DNA from: Thunnus maccoyii
Taxonomy: Eukaryota; Chordata; Actinopteri; Scombriformes; Scombridae
Assembly: GCF_910596095.1 (NCBI RefSeq)
Contig: NC_056540.1
Span: forward strand, 14,067,001 to 14,131,000
Length of the DNA: 64,000 nucleotides
Reading direction: 5' to 3'
The position numbers were made by a program, and so were the translations under genes. Each line of letters starts with the position of its first letter. Position 1 is the first letter of the stretch. The notes under the pieces are model-generated. The model saw only the letters and a program-made list of their open reading frames with translations, was not told the DNA's origin and ran no database searches. Shown here one piece after another: positions 39,516-50,390 of this stretch.

Positions 39516-39521
39516 TTTATA
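39516..39521 (-). promoter_or_regulatory. fabp6: fabp6 TATA box
   Basis: On the minus strand CTTATAAACTCC stands 36 bases before the ATG, implying a very short 5' UTR. TATA boxes are usual in FABP genes. Confidence 0.65.
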
Positions 39522-39529
39522 AGACAAAT

Positions 39530-41330
39530 AGAGAAGAGGAGTGGCCTGCTGCTGAAACTCTTTCCGACCTTTATGAATCACTGCCAACCCTGACTCTTCT
39601 TCTCCTCCCACTCATACCAAAACATGTGCCAGTCACACTGTAAGTTGACAGATGTATGTCAAAAAATGACAGTGGTGTCGTCCAAGACAGTTTGTTGCAT
39701 TGTGTTTTGTGCTACAATGTTGTCATTCGGCAAAAATCCAAAGTATTTTCCCGTGTCTGTTAGCATCAGGTTTTTCCATCAGTTCTGTCATGCTACATGA
39801 AATTCAGTTACTTTGCAAGCTGGAACATGTACAGTGTAGAAAAAGACACTATGACCATCGCCCTTTAAACAGAGGTGATTGTAGGCATTTGATTTTCTTT
39901 TCTTCTTCTTCAATTTTCTCTGAGATTCAACACTTATTAAAAAATAAGATCCTTGACTGAAGTCAGCAGCTGTGGTTAAAACATGTGATGCCTCATGTTG
40001 GGAAAAGCCTGAAGAGGAACTGCTTCAAAAAAACAAACAAGACCAAATCAGCAGATAAGCATCAACCACCACAACACTGTATACAATGAATATTAACTAT
40101 CTGTTACAATTATGGCCTGTGGTCACTGAGAAATTTGTCAGAGCTTTGGACCAACAGTCCAAAATCCAAAAGATATTTAGTTTACTATCAAAACCTCCCA
40201 GCAAATATTCACATTTGGCTGCAATCTGTGAATTTTTGTCATTTTTACTTACAGACTTATTTAAAAGATGAATCGTTTTTCAAAATTGTTGTAGATTAAT
40301 TTTCTGTTGATCAACTAATCCGTCAATTGACTATTTCAGCTCTAATCTCTGAGAAGACTATTGATTGGTGAGACTGTGTGCCTGAAAGGTGCTGTAACAT
40401 GAAACATGGAGCTTTTCAACAGAACCACTTTTCTTTCAGCTGAAATGAGTCAAAGACATTGAAGGCACGAATTATTTAGGCACCAAATAATCAATTTATT
40501 GTTAACTACAGCCCTGAATCAGGATAAGTTGTACATCTAAGAATATCAATAAGTTGTAATTGATGTGCAGGTCATTCTTGTCCTGAGTGAACAATGCACT
40601 TACTTGTTTCTCTCAGCTAGTAGCAAGCAAGTTAACTTTATTTATACAGCATTTTTCAAAAGAGAGGTTACAAAGTGATTTACAGGAAGAGAAAAGGGAA
40701 AGAGGGAGGTAGAGAAGACCTAATATAAAACAAGGTGAAAAAAAGTTATAAAATCAAGAAAAAGCCAAAGTGTGAAGTGTCAAATGAAAGCTTTCTAGTT
40801 GCGGCTACAGTCCTACACAGCCCATAATCACTGTCACACTGTAGGATATTGAAATCTATGCAAATGTAGAAGACATTTGTGCAATTGGTTCTCATATTTT
40901 GAGTCTCATTAAATAATTATTGATCGATAACGCAAAAATGCTCAGTGGGTCAGCCACTCTTTAATCTTTTGTGCTGCATCAGACACATGTCTGCATGTGT
41001 TTAATTCAAAGTGAGAATGTGAGATTAATATCTTAAATACATTAAAGAGGTTCTGCACACTTAAACATGTTTTTTGAGCTATAAACTAAATTATATGGCT
41101 GTACTGTGATGAAACACATCAATGCTGGTGTTAATATTGACATTGACACCAAATTTATAAAAGTCATTTTCAATAATTATTTAAATTCAATCACTGTAAC
41201 AACATAAATATATAAAAACAAGAAATACATGAAGCCTGTGCCTGTAATACAGATATGAAGTGACCCTCAGCACCATGTTGTTGGGTTGACTGGAATGACT
41301 CAGCGAGAAATCAAGAGTGTTATTAAGCAG
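39530..41330. other. Spacer upstream of fabp6
   Basis: No gene seen. It holds one 'TTGCAGCC' family copy and, near 40620-40800, a stretch beginning AACTTTATTTATACAGCATT and followed by AAAGTGATTTACAGG that resembles a common fish interspersed repeat. Confidence 0.4.
40095..40345. repeat. Interspersed 'GTTGCAGCC' repeat, copy 5 (reduced)
   Basis: AACAGTCCAAAATCCAAAAG, GTTTACTATCAAAACC, AATATTCACATTTGGC and GATCAACTAATCCGTCAATT are family segments; the usual terminal GCAGCC is lost. Confidence 0.5.
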
Positions 41331-41339
41331 ATTGAAGGA

Positions 41340-41800
41340 AAGGTGGTGAGAGCAATGTGAGGAAGAGAGGAGAGGATGATGGTTTTACAGAGTTCAAAGT
41401 GGGAGAAATGAGTTGTGTAGGAAGGAACAGGAGAGATGAGACAATAATATCAAGACTTAGATTTGGACTAAACAGAGCACTATTCAAAACAAGTAAACAT
41501 AATACAGGCAGATGTGACTGCTGTTGGCAAGAAGAAACAGTCGAGCATGTTATGATGCACTGTCAGGAATTTGAGGCAGAAAGAAGGCATCGGATTCAAA
41601 ACCTCAGAAAGATAAAAGTACACTTTGAACTCAAGAAATGAGTGTTATCAAATTTGATTAAAGATACGAGAGTTTTTTTGTTTGTTTTTTTAATGAATTT
41701 TTAATGAATATTGTAAATACTAAACATTCTGATCCACATTCGCATGCACCAATTTGTTTTTTGCTAACTGCCAATAAACCTCAAAGAAGAAGAAGAAGAC
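41340..41800 (+). mobile_element. 3' fragment of a non-LTR retrotransposon (LINE)
   Basis: The frame at 41357-41641 contains ETIISRLRFGLNRALFKTSK, then CDCCWQEETVEHVMMHC. This zinc-finger-like ending with 'ETVEH...C' is characteristic of the C-terminus of LINE reverse transcriptase proteins. A short AT-rich 3' UTR follows, with CCAATAAACC and a terminal GAAGAAGAAGAAG tail. Everything upstream is missing, as expected for 5' truncation. The clade cannot be fixed from so little. Confidence 0.7.
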
Positions 41801-41889
41801 TGGAATGATCTTTGTATTTCCAACAACATTTGAAGGCACCATTTGTGTCTACCTGCAGGCACTTCAGATGACAGGCTTTCTGTCCTGAG

Positions 41890-42535
41890 GTGAAGTTTCA
41901 TGGTCGGGTGAAAGTATGACTGTTGTTAAGTAGGAGCGGACTATATAGCCTATTCTGGGGTGGTAGAATTGTGAGAAATGGCCTCCAAACATGCTTCATT
42001 AGACATGCTGACGGACCATGCTGAGGATCTATTTCCAGCTGAATTTTGCGTTTTGTGTGTTTGGGATCATTGTCATCCTCTCCTGCCAACCCTCTTGAGA
42101 CTGGAAGTCATCTTTTCATTCAGTATTTGGGTAAACAAACTTTCATTCATAGTGTCATCTATAAATGTCATCTCCCCTACACCTTTTGCCCTCACACAGC
42201 CCCACATCAGCACACTCCAACCTCCATGTTTCACGGTCGGCACTGTGCAGTCACTGTGGTAGCCCAAACACGCTGGACCCCATCTGATCCAAACAAATTT
42301 ATTTTGGTTTCATCTCACCAAAGAATGTGCCGCCAGTATTCATCAGGCTTCTCTTCATGTTCTTTGGCAAAATTGAATCTTGCAGTTTTGTGCTGTTTTG
42401 TGAGCGATGCTTTTCTTTCTGGATGTCGTCTGTTGAGACTGACTTCATACGCTGTCTGAGGTTTTGGCTTCTGTTCAGTAGCCTCTTGTACCCTCTCCCA
42501 TCTTTATGAAGTCTCACAATCTGGTCTCCTGTGCA
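41890..42535 (-). mobile_element. Tc1-like transposase remnant with internal deletion
   Basis: Minus-strand frames read in order: IVRLHKDGRGYKRLL (helix-turn-helix start), a block ending FFGEMKPK (out of frame for the WSDETK catalytic motif), HGGWSVLMWGCVRAKGVGEM, and DDNDPKHTKRKIQ, holding the second catalytic Asp. The sequence passes from the DNA-binding region almost directly to the first catalytic motif, so several hundred bases are missing. Frameshifts separate the blocks. It is a plain DNA transposon and clearly dead. Confidence 0.8.
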
Positions 42536-42539
42536 ATAT

Positions 42540-42800
42540 GCTCATATGCCATACTTGTTTACTTGTTTACTTGTGGCTAAATTGCATGCTGCTAACTATT
42601 TATTGTTTATTTGCACACTAATAACACCATGAGTACTATTTTGTATAATTATTTTGTTTTATATATTATATTGTACTTTATAGTAATCCTGACTTTTTGA
42701 CTGTTTTAATATCAGGGAGTTCCATCATAATTTCACTGTGTTGTCATCTTGCACAGCAGTAAAATGACAATAAAGCTTTCTTATCTTATTCTTCTCTTCT
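42540..42800 (+). mobile_element. Probable 3' tail of a second LINE
   Basis: TTTATTGTTTATTTGCACAC, a T/A-rich run, then GCAGTAAAATGACAATAAAG and the short tail CTTTCTTATCTTATTC. The 'gacaataaag' plus short tandem tail is a familiar LINE 3' end in fish. No coding sequence remains. Confidence 0.45.
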
Positions 42801-43058
42801 TACTTGTTCAGACAGATCATCACCATGTGGAGCCATGTTGCATTAGACACAACTCAAGCCAAAAACTGAGAAGGTTGCGGTGTTCTTTTATAACCTTGTT
42901 CAAGCAATTAGTCTTAACTGGAAGTCACAGATGTCCTCTCGTTTGTTTCACTGAGATTGTACGTTGAGGCCTGTAACATCTGACAACCACTATGACAATC
43001 TCAAGAACTTTTCTTTAAAAATCTAAAGTGTGAATCCTCTAATATGAATGCCCACCAG

Positions 43059-43288
43059 ATACACTTGAATACAGAAAGAAGTACAACATTCAAACAATTT
43101 TGGATGAACTCCTTACCGAGGGGGTTATTCAACATACAGCTTACAAAAAAATCAGGACTTGCTGTACCTCTGAGGAGAATATGAGGGAACTTCTTGATAT
43201 TCTGAAGAGTTGGAGGCAAAAAATGTTTTCTAGAATCGATGAGAAACTGGAGCTGCATCTTATTGAGGACATCAAGACAAATAAATAA
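43059..43288 (+). pseudogene. CARD-domain exon, NLRP1/ASC type (relic)
   Basis: After an acceptor-like CCCACCAG, an open frame reads TILDELLTEGVIQ, AYKKIRTCCTSEENMRELL and MFSRIDEKLELHLIEDI. This is the 3' two thirds of a caspase-recruitment domain of the kind that ends fish FIIND-CARD proteins (pattern ILDELLxxGVIxxxAYxxI, TSxxxMRELL, LIEDL). The frame is open to its stop, but the first helix lacks a clear beginning and no intact upstream exons were found. The typical GG-containing loop is shortened to SW. It may be the last exon of a vanished copy, or belong with the FIIND pieces downstream. Confidence 0.65.
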
Positions 43289-44657
43289 ATGTTATAGTGA
43301 TACCCAAAATGTTTTATACAATCACACCAGGAAAATATTTATAGTTCTGCTGTATCTCTTTAGTTTGTTAATGCAAATTGCCATTTTACACTATTTTATT
43401 TTTAATGTACTTTATGTTCATGTATGTTTTACTTGTACATAGTTAAAATGTTTTGTACTGTCATCTCTGTTTTGATCAGTGAGGCTAATTTATAAACTAA
43501 AAGATTAGTAAATAAATAAATTAAGTTGACGTTTCCTCCTGCCAGCTGGAGAAACAGATTGCAATGACCATGAGTAACTAATGACAGTTGTCCTTCACTA
43601 TTTAGATTAATTGCTCAGTCGGGGGAAGTGATGACTGATACAGCAGCCAGAAAACTTTCGGAAATGTCAGGATAAGTGTGAAAGTGAGAAGATCCTTAAC
43701 TGTCTGAAGCATCCTTACTGACTTGTGGACCCTGTGCCTCTCATTGTATCCTTGATTTTACATTTGAGACTTGTGAATTGATGATTACATTCAAAAATCA
43801 ATATTCAAATGAAGGTAATTTAAAAGTTTTCTGTATAAATAGAATTCAAGCTGTAAAAAAACCCCAGAAGGTCTTTTCATAATACTTACCTTATTTTTGA
43901 AGACATAGTCTTATCTGAAATTCTTAAAGGCGCTTTCATCCTGCTGTTACAAAAACATTAATTAAGAATCTAATTATGAATCATTACATTACAACATCAT
44001 TACAACTACATTAGATTAGACTTGATGATGAAGATGTTGAATGTTAAGATGCAACATAATCCCTGAGGATGACTGGACAACACTTGAACCTGAGGTGAAC
44101 TGTAGATGCACAAGTTGTTTTAATGTGCAGGTAAAAAAAAAAAAAAAAAAACCTTCAATACTGTCAAAATACAAATTTTCACAGAAGGAGAACTGAGATA
44201 TTTTTCAGTGTTGTTACCATTATTATGATCATGTTACATTTAACAGCAAATAAAAACAATAAATATGCTAAATGTATTTGTTTTTCCTTTCTCAAATTAG
44301 CCTACAGTCTGAAGCAGGTGACTCTCACTGAGTTCAGTGTCTCTGGCTTGTGCTTGGTTTGTGAGTAAAACGTCAGCTTCAAGTACCATTTTGGCTCTTG
44401 GGAGGAACACATGGAGAGACTGGAAACCATGTAATCCATGACTGGAGCTCCCCTACTGGACATAACCGTCATTGCTGGAAGTATTTCTGCCTCACTGGAT
44501 CTGCACAGGTAAGATAGCATGACGTAATAAAAAAAGAAGTGACAACTTTATTAATGTTTGATAGCAGGTCTGTAAAAACCTTGATGGACTCGTCTTTTGT
44601 GCAGTTAACAACCTTGATGTTCTGTACATAGATACCTGCGGAGATGTTGTGGAACAA

Positions 44658-45325
44658 CTAGAACTGCAAAATTTGACCATATCACTCCAGTCCTAATCTC
44701 CCTTCACTGGCTCCCAATCCAAGCCAGATGTGATTTTAAGGTGCTTCTCTTAGCTTATAAATCACTACATGGGTTTGCACCCTCATATCTTTCTGACCTC
44801 ATCACCCCTTATACTCCCCCTCATGCACTCCGATCACATGATATCTTACTGTTCCTAGAATCAAGAAAAAAATCAGTGGGCAGTTGAGTGTTCTCCTACC
44901 GAGCTCCCTGTCTCTGGAACCAGCTACCTCTTATAATCAGGGAAGCTACTTCTGTTGAAATCTTTAAATCTAGACTCAAAACATACTTATTCTTACAATC
45001 ATATGACCTGCCTTAACAACATTGACATGGGTTGACATAGTCTTTTCCCTCACCCCACTGAGGCACTAAGGAAACTGTCGCACTAAAATCTCGATTCCTG
45101 CTTTCAGTTGTAGTGATGTTTCACATGATGAGTTACTTCAGATGGTTTTCTGTGTTTTGGACCACTTTTAAATGTATCTTTTTTTTCCCTCCTTTTGTGT
45201 GTGTTGTCCCTCCTCGACTCTCTTAATATTGGTCGATTGTTTTAACATTGTTTGCTGCTGAAAAGTGTATTGAGACACCTTGGTGTGATTTTGCACTTTA
45301 AATAAAATAAACTTTACTTTAACAA
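44658..45325 (+). mobile_element. L2-type LINE 3' fragment inserted in the FIIND exon
   Basis: Translation gives HITPVLISLHWLPIQARCDF, LLLAYKSLHGFAPSYLSDL and APCLWNQLPL followed by FKSRLKTYLF: the well-known C-terminal end of fish L2/Maui-like reverse transcriptases. The 3' UTR ends with TTTAAATAAAATAAACTT. The 5' part is missing. AACAA at 44653-44657 and 45321-45325 may be a short target duplication. Confidence 0.8.
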
Positions 45326-46054
45326 GGTGACACCAACCCATGTCAAATTATCCCAGCCAATGTTCTCTCCATGAGGAGTCCTGATGAGAGTCAACCTTCC
45401 AGTAAAAAATTAACTGTGAAGTGTTAATATATAAGACCGACAAAGCATTCCTGACACTACATGTTCATCTGATCCCTTGTGATGCTGCTCTTCAACAGGT
45501 TATGACAAATCTTAATACCAACATATTGATTCATGCTTCAAAAGGCAGACAAAACTCTTGGCTACTGTAACCCCCGAAGCTTCATTGTGCTGAGAATAAC
45601 TCCCTCCATAGACGATAAAAAACAAGGAATTATCCAGCGGATACAAAATGATCCAAAAGCCATATCCAGAGAAGTCCCTGAAAATGTGCAATCATTTCAT
45701 CATCATAGCTGATATGGACAGTGCAGTACAGTTTTAATTTTATATGTTACTGTAGAAGAGTCTCATAGGCTTTTGAAATATATTAGGCCTTCATAGTGGC
45801 TAAAGTTGTTGAATGTAAAATAAAAAACCCCAACATTTTAATTATAATCTCAAACATAATTTGTTTTATAGCTGTCAGTATGGCCAGTAGCTTTTGCCAT
45901 GGAAATGTTTTTCAAAGATATCCTGTAATATCTAATATAACAGGGTTTTCAAAGACAATATTGCGCTGCTGACCATCTTCCAAAAGATATCAGAAACCAA
46001 GACCACACTGATCCACATTCTACTAAAACAAACTCTGGGGCATTAGAACTAAAG

Positions 46055-46310
46055 GTTGAATAGTTTGACATATTAGAAAACACGCTTCTTGCCAGAAGTT
46101 AGATGAGAAGATCAATATCATATCTCATATCTGCCTGTTAACTATGCAGCTACAGCCAGGAGACGGTTAACGTAACAGGAAACAGGGGAAACAGCCAACA
46201 TGGTTCTGTCCAAAGGCAACAAAATCCACCTCCTAACACCTCTAATACTCACTGATTACCAGGTTTCCTCTTTCTCTTTGGCTCCCTGCCTTAAGACCGC
46301 TTTGATCCAA
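46055..46310. mobile_element. Short inverted-repeat element 'TTGACATTTTGGGAAAT', copy 2
   Basis: AATAGTTTGACATATTAG, AACAGGGGAAACAGCCAACA and TGGTTCTGTCCAAAGGCAAC match the family internal region. It sits among the FIIND relic exons. Confidence 0.6.
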
Positions 46311-47577
46311 ATTAGGATATCAAAACATTTTTCTTTACCTTATTTGACAAATTAAGTATTAGTTTTCACTTTTTTCTAAATGAACCCTGGCACAAAGTCT
46401 AATTCTGCTTTTCTCCTTGATATTTCTCCCACAGAAGTTAAAGCTCATATATGAAAGTAGTGAACCAAATATCTTTGAAGTGTCTTCAAAGAAGTCTTTG
46501 AAAATCCAGAGAGTAACATCAAGCTCACATTAAAAATGAGTCTGGACCAGTGTGGACCTGTGCAGTTTGAAAAGGTCAGTGGTTATAAAACGATATTAAT
46601 ATTGTGTATCTACGCTACTTATGTGCCACAATTATTTAACTGAAACACCTTGTTAGGGAATAAAACTACAACATCACCAAAACTAAAAATGTCCATATTT
46701 TGTTTCTCTACATTTTATTTAAGATGACTATAAAACACTGGTGATATACAGGTGATGTATGAGAAGACACTGATGAGTATCTAGAAGTTTAAAGTGTCAT
46801 AAAATCTGGAGTAGATCTTCCATATACAGTTTACAAACCCGATGATCGTCTTGTTCATACATTTCTGAGATATCCTACTTGAGTATTTACCCAGCAGCGT
46901 GTCAGCATGCAGCTCACGTCTGAGTTGTTTCCCCTCGTCAGACTTTTTTTGGGGGGTATGCTATAATTTAAGTTAAATGGTTTAACACCACCAGACTTTA
47001 ATACATTGTAACACTGATGTTATTCTTCACACAACACTCACATTGTGAATAAACTGTAATATTAATCATTCAAATTTGCAACAAATAATGATATTAAGAC
47101 CTGCTAAGCTACTGTATGTTTACCTCTGGTATCTGGTAGCCATGCAGATATTTTCAGTTTTAAATACATATAAAACTGAAACTATCTGTATATATTTTCA
47201 GTTATGAGATATTTGATTTTTGCTGCCAAAGCAATGAAAAATGTAATTGTTTATTTGCTCATTTGGATCTATTTTGGTTTTATTTATTAGTATTTGTTGA
47301 GGATTAGGGGCCAAATTATTAACACGGGTGTATAAGGATGAAATTAAATTTGGTTCAATTCATTTTGTTTGAGTAAGAAAACCCATTTTGTTTAAAAATA
47401 GATCTCAGAGTCGTACTATAATGCTAAAGACATATTTATTTATGGTTTTACCTGTTAAAGTTAAGTAAGGAAACAATATGGGCTATATTAGTATTACAGT
47501 GTTACATAATATTTTTAATAGGCGTATTCATCTGTAACACCATGAACCACCTTAATTTTTTGACTTTATTTTTCTAG

Positions 47578-47849
47578 AAGCTATAGTGAGGCTGAAGTTT
47601 TAGGAGGGGGTGTACAACAAAGTCATTAGTCAGCTGCTGGATGACCTTTTGGAGGATGGTGTCTTGAATGATGGGGAGACATATTCAATACCACAGGAGA
47701 ACCCTGCCAGAGCGGGAAGGTCACGCTGCCTCATTGACACAGTAAGAAGAAAAGGATACAAAGCCAGCTGGAAGATGATTAATTACCTTCAAAGCAGAGA
47801 GCCCACACTTGATGCTGAGCTGCAGCTTCCCTCTGCTCTACCTGCTTAA
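47578..47849 (+). pseudogene. CARD-domain exon, caspase-1/NLRP type (relic)
   Basis: An acceptor TTTTTCTAG precedes a CARD: VISQLLDDLLEDGVLNDGE, ARAGRSRCLIDTVRRKGYKA and MINYLQSREPTLDAELQL, matching the pattern LLDxLLExxVLNxxE, ARxLIDTVRxKG, LxxxDPxL of fish caspase-1/NLRP CARDs. A TAG interrupts the frame just before the first recognised helix (RLKF then stop then EGV). It lies about 1 kb after the last FIIND piece in the same direction and is probably the terminal exon of that dead gene. It is of a different CARD type from the one at 43.1 kb. Confidence 0.7.
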
Positions 47850-49745
47850 CCAAATAAGTTCTGCTTCAGCAGAGCTGATCAGTGTTACTGAACCAGGAGA
47901 ATAATGACAATAATTTCAGTCCCTGTAATGTGCCTGAGCCAGGGAGACCTTTCTGCGCTTTTGTTCAGGTGTGACACTCTATAGTATATTGAAACTATAA
48001 TATAATTTATAAAATTAATAAAGAAATATAGTTTTGAACAGTCATAGCAGCTGTATTTTGTTTTTTCTTGCAGAATTCAAGGAAGAACGAAATACACACT
48101 CATCCCTGCTGCTGGTGCACTGACAGAAAACTGAAGAGTGAAGATTCTCATCATTCATCATATTATCATTATACAAAAGGACCAAGGGGCATTTGTAAAC
48201 TTAAAATCAGTGAATGTTATGTACACATATATAATGTATTTTGTATACAGTTTTTTTCTGTAATTTGTATTAGCAAATAAGTTTTGTAGGAATTGTAATG
48301 CTGCCTGGATTATGTTCTTGATGTTTTCCTGCAATACTCACCACTAGCAGGAGCATGGGTAAATGTTTTTATGTTAAAGAATATATTTAAAGCGAATCAA
48401 TCATAATATGAATGTTTTATATTAACGATCAATACAATGATTTAAGTGTAATGTGGAAGAGGTCTGCTCAGCTCAATGCATGTGGGTTTATTGGTTTTCA
48501 GGACTCTAATTTCATCAACATTGTTTCCGGATGCTCCTGTTTCCAAAACACAGCTGTTGTTTTTTAGTGACAAAGCTCTGATAAACTCACTTTAGTGTAC
48601 TGTACCTGCCCAGCACCAAACAGCAGACAGACAAAGAACATAGCGGAGCGTTAGCAGCTAGCCAGACATCAGGAGTAGGTGATCCAAAATAGAGGTAAAA
48701 AGAGAATGAATTTGATATTCATATATGTTGTGTTGACTAAAACATGACCCAGCATTAATGATAATGTTTCTGTGTCTGCTAATGTGTAAATAAGCTGCTA
48801 ACATGTTCACCCTGAGAACTTTATGAACTGGTAATACTGTATCTTGTAGACAGCACAAAGACTGATTTCTAGGACAAATATTAGTCCACATTTAGATTTG
48901 TTAAAAAGCACAGCGCCCAGCTATTTTGCAAAATTATTTTGCCTTTTTTAAATAAAAGAAAGTACAGTATATATACAGTATTTACACTGTGCTTGCTACT
49001 AAGGAAGCTACTTGTTACACTTGCGAGCACTGAAGCACCCACACTGACAAGAAAGAAGTGGCTGATACAGAGTTTCAACTCAAGTTGAATTTTTTAACAT
49101 CTTCATCTCATGTTGGACGCTTAGAGCAAATCTCTGGTGCCCACTCACATCTCTCCATTGACTTTTCCTACAATCATCCCACCTCTGAAACTGCTTTGTA
49201 GTTTGTCTGAATACATCTTAAGACTCTCTCACAAAGATGAGTTAATATGGTGTTAAATTCACCTTAAAACCTAAGAATGTCAGCAGTGGCAGCAACAGCT
49301 ACAATACAGCTATTTAGTAAAAATGATAACAGTAATTATTATTATGTATTTATTTTGTCCAAATGGGCACTTCAGCTAAACAGGGCAATTAAAAGGCGCA
49401 CTGGCCTGGTCCCACTTATCACTCAACCACGTGTTCCTCCTCACTGGTGAAGTGGATGTAGAGCAGAGCAACAGTTTCCATGACAACAACATGTTAATTC
49501 TTTGACACCTGCTAAAGATATCACAAGCCATATTTTCCTTTTTAAAATTAAATTGTTTATTTATGAGTGCAGTTAATCATTTCATCCATTTTACAATTAT
49601 GCAACCTACAGGAAGGTCTCCGCATTGTCTGACACTCCTCTTGGGATCTGACAAAGCAATCCCACCATAAGGTCCAGTTAGTAGCTGTTGCTTTTGATTG
49701 TATCTCACAATCTTCCTCAACAGAAAGAGTTTGCCCAGTTGTCAC
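47850..49745. other. Spacer after the immune-gene relic
   Basis: AT-rich. A good acceptor (TTTTTTCTTGCAG) at 48073 precedes a short frame (FKEERNTHSSLLLVH in one register) that could be a further decayed exon, but I cannot assign it. Nothing else recognised. Confidence 0.35.
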
Positions 49746-49749
49746 TATC

Positions 49750-50220
49750 GTGTTTCCATTAGATTCGCAAGAGAATTTTAAACAAACTTTTGAAAAAAGG
49801 GAAGGAAAATGGGAATTAAGTGTATTTCCATCAACTGGTTTGAAGTGAATAAACTAGGCTACGTCAGAAGATGTAAATGGGGGAGACAAAAGATCAGAAG
49901 ATGGTGGTATAGGCTTAAATAATCCACCAGTAACCAGAGTAGAAGAAGTAGATGTTGCCAACTGGAAACAAAACAAATAGTTATATTGCCTTGACGAGAG
50001 AAAAATGGAGAGAGATCTTCAGGAATTTGTTTCAATTGGGCAAGTTGTAAATGTTCTGAGTGAATGAGTTAAACATTCGCTACGTCATTTATGTGACAAA
50101 TGCATTTCCATTCCACAGAAGTTTTTTCATAAGTAGTAATACATACATATATAAAAGTGTTTTCAAATTTTCACATTTCCACTAAGCTTTTCTGATGCGA
50201 TAATAGGTTAATGGAAACAC
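49750..50220. mobile_element. MITE with GTGTTTCCATTA inverted ends
   Basis: The left end GTGTTTCCATTAGATTCGC is matched by the inverted right end GTGTTTCCATTAACCTATTATCGC in its first 12 bases and more loosely inside. Further 'ATTTCCAT' repeats occur near both ends. No coding capacity; superfamily not decided because the target duplication is unclear. Confidence 0.65.
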
Positions 50221-50390
50221 CGCTACTCAATTATAGATATTCAAATTTCCATTTTAGCTGATCTGGAGATCAAAAACTCAGAACAGCAACTGGATGGACC
50301 TTGTGGTGAGGTTTCTTTGTCAATTTCTGTTTAGACTGGACTTTCAAACCCTACTCTTAAAATGTTTAAATTAAATATAACATTGAATGA

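Larger units (their letters stand above)
44308..46574 (+). pseudogene. FIIND (ZU5-UPA) exons of an NLRP1/CARD8-like gene, broken
   Basis: FIIND is the self-cleaving ZU5-UPA module of NLRP1 and CARD8 inflammasome sensors. The ZU5 part is seen at 44308-44657: LKQVTLTEFSVSGL, FKYHFGSWEEHMERLETM, GAPLLDITVIAG, then PHWIC in a shifted frame and VLYIDTCGDVVEQ. A LINE interrupts it. UPA follows at 45326-45735: VTPTHVKLSQPMFSP, GVLMRV, AFLTLHVHLIPCDAALQQ, GYKMIQKPYPEKSLKM. A final piece at 46435-46574 between good splice signals reads KLIYESSEPNIFEV and, after a frame change, FENPESNIKLTLKM. In-frame stops and frame changes occur in most pieces, so no functional protein is possible. NACHT and LRR exons were not found. 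Confidence 0.75.

Noticed and set aside
44302-44680. Minus-strand frames of 62-72 codons
   Set aside because: The informative reading is the plus strand, which gives FIIND segments; the minus frames match nothing.
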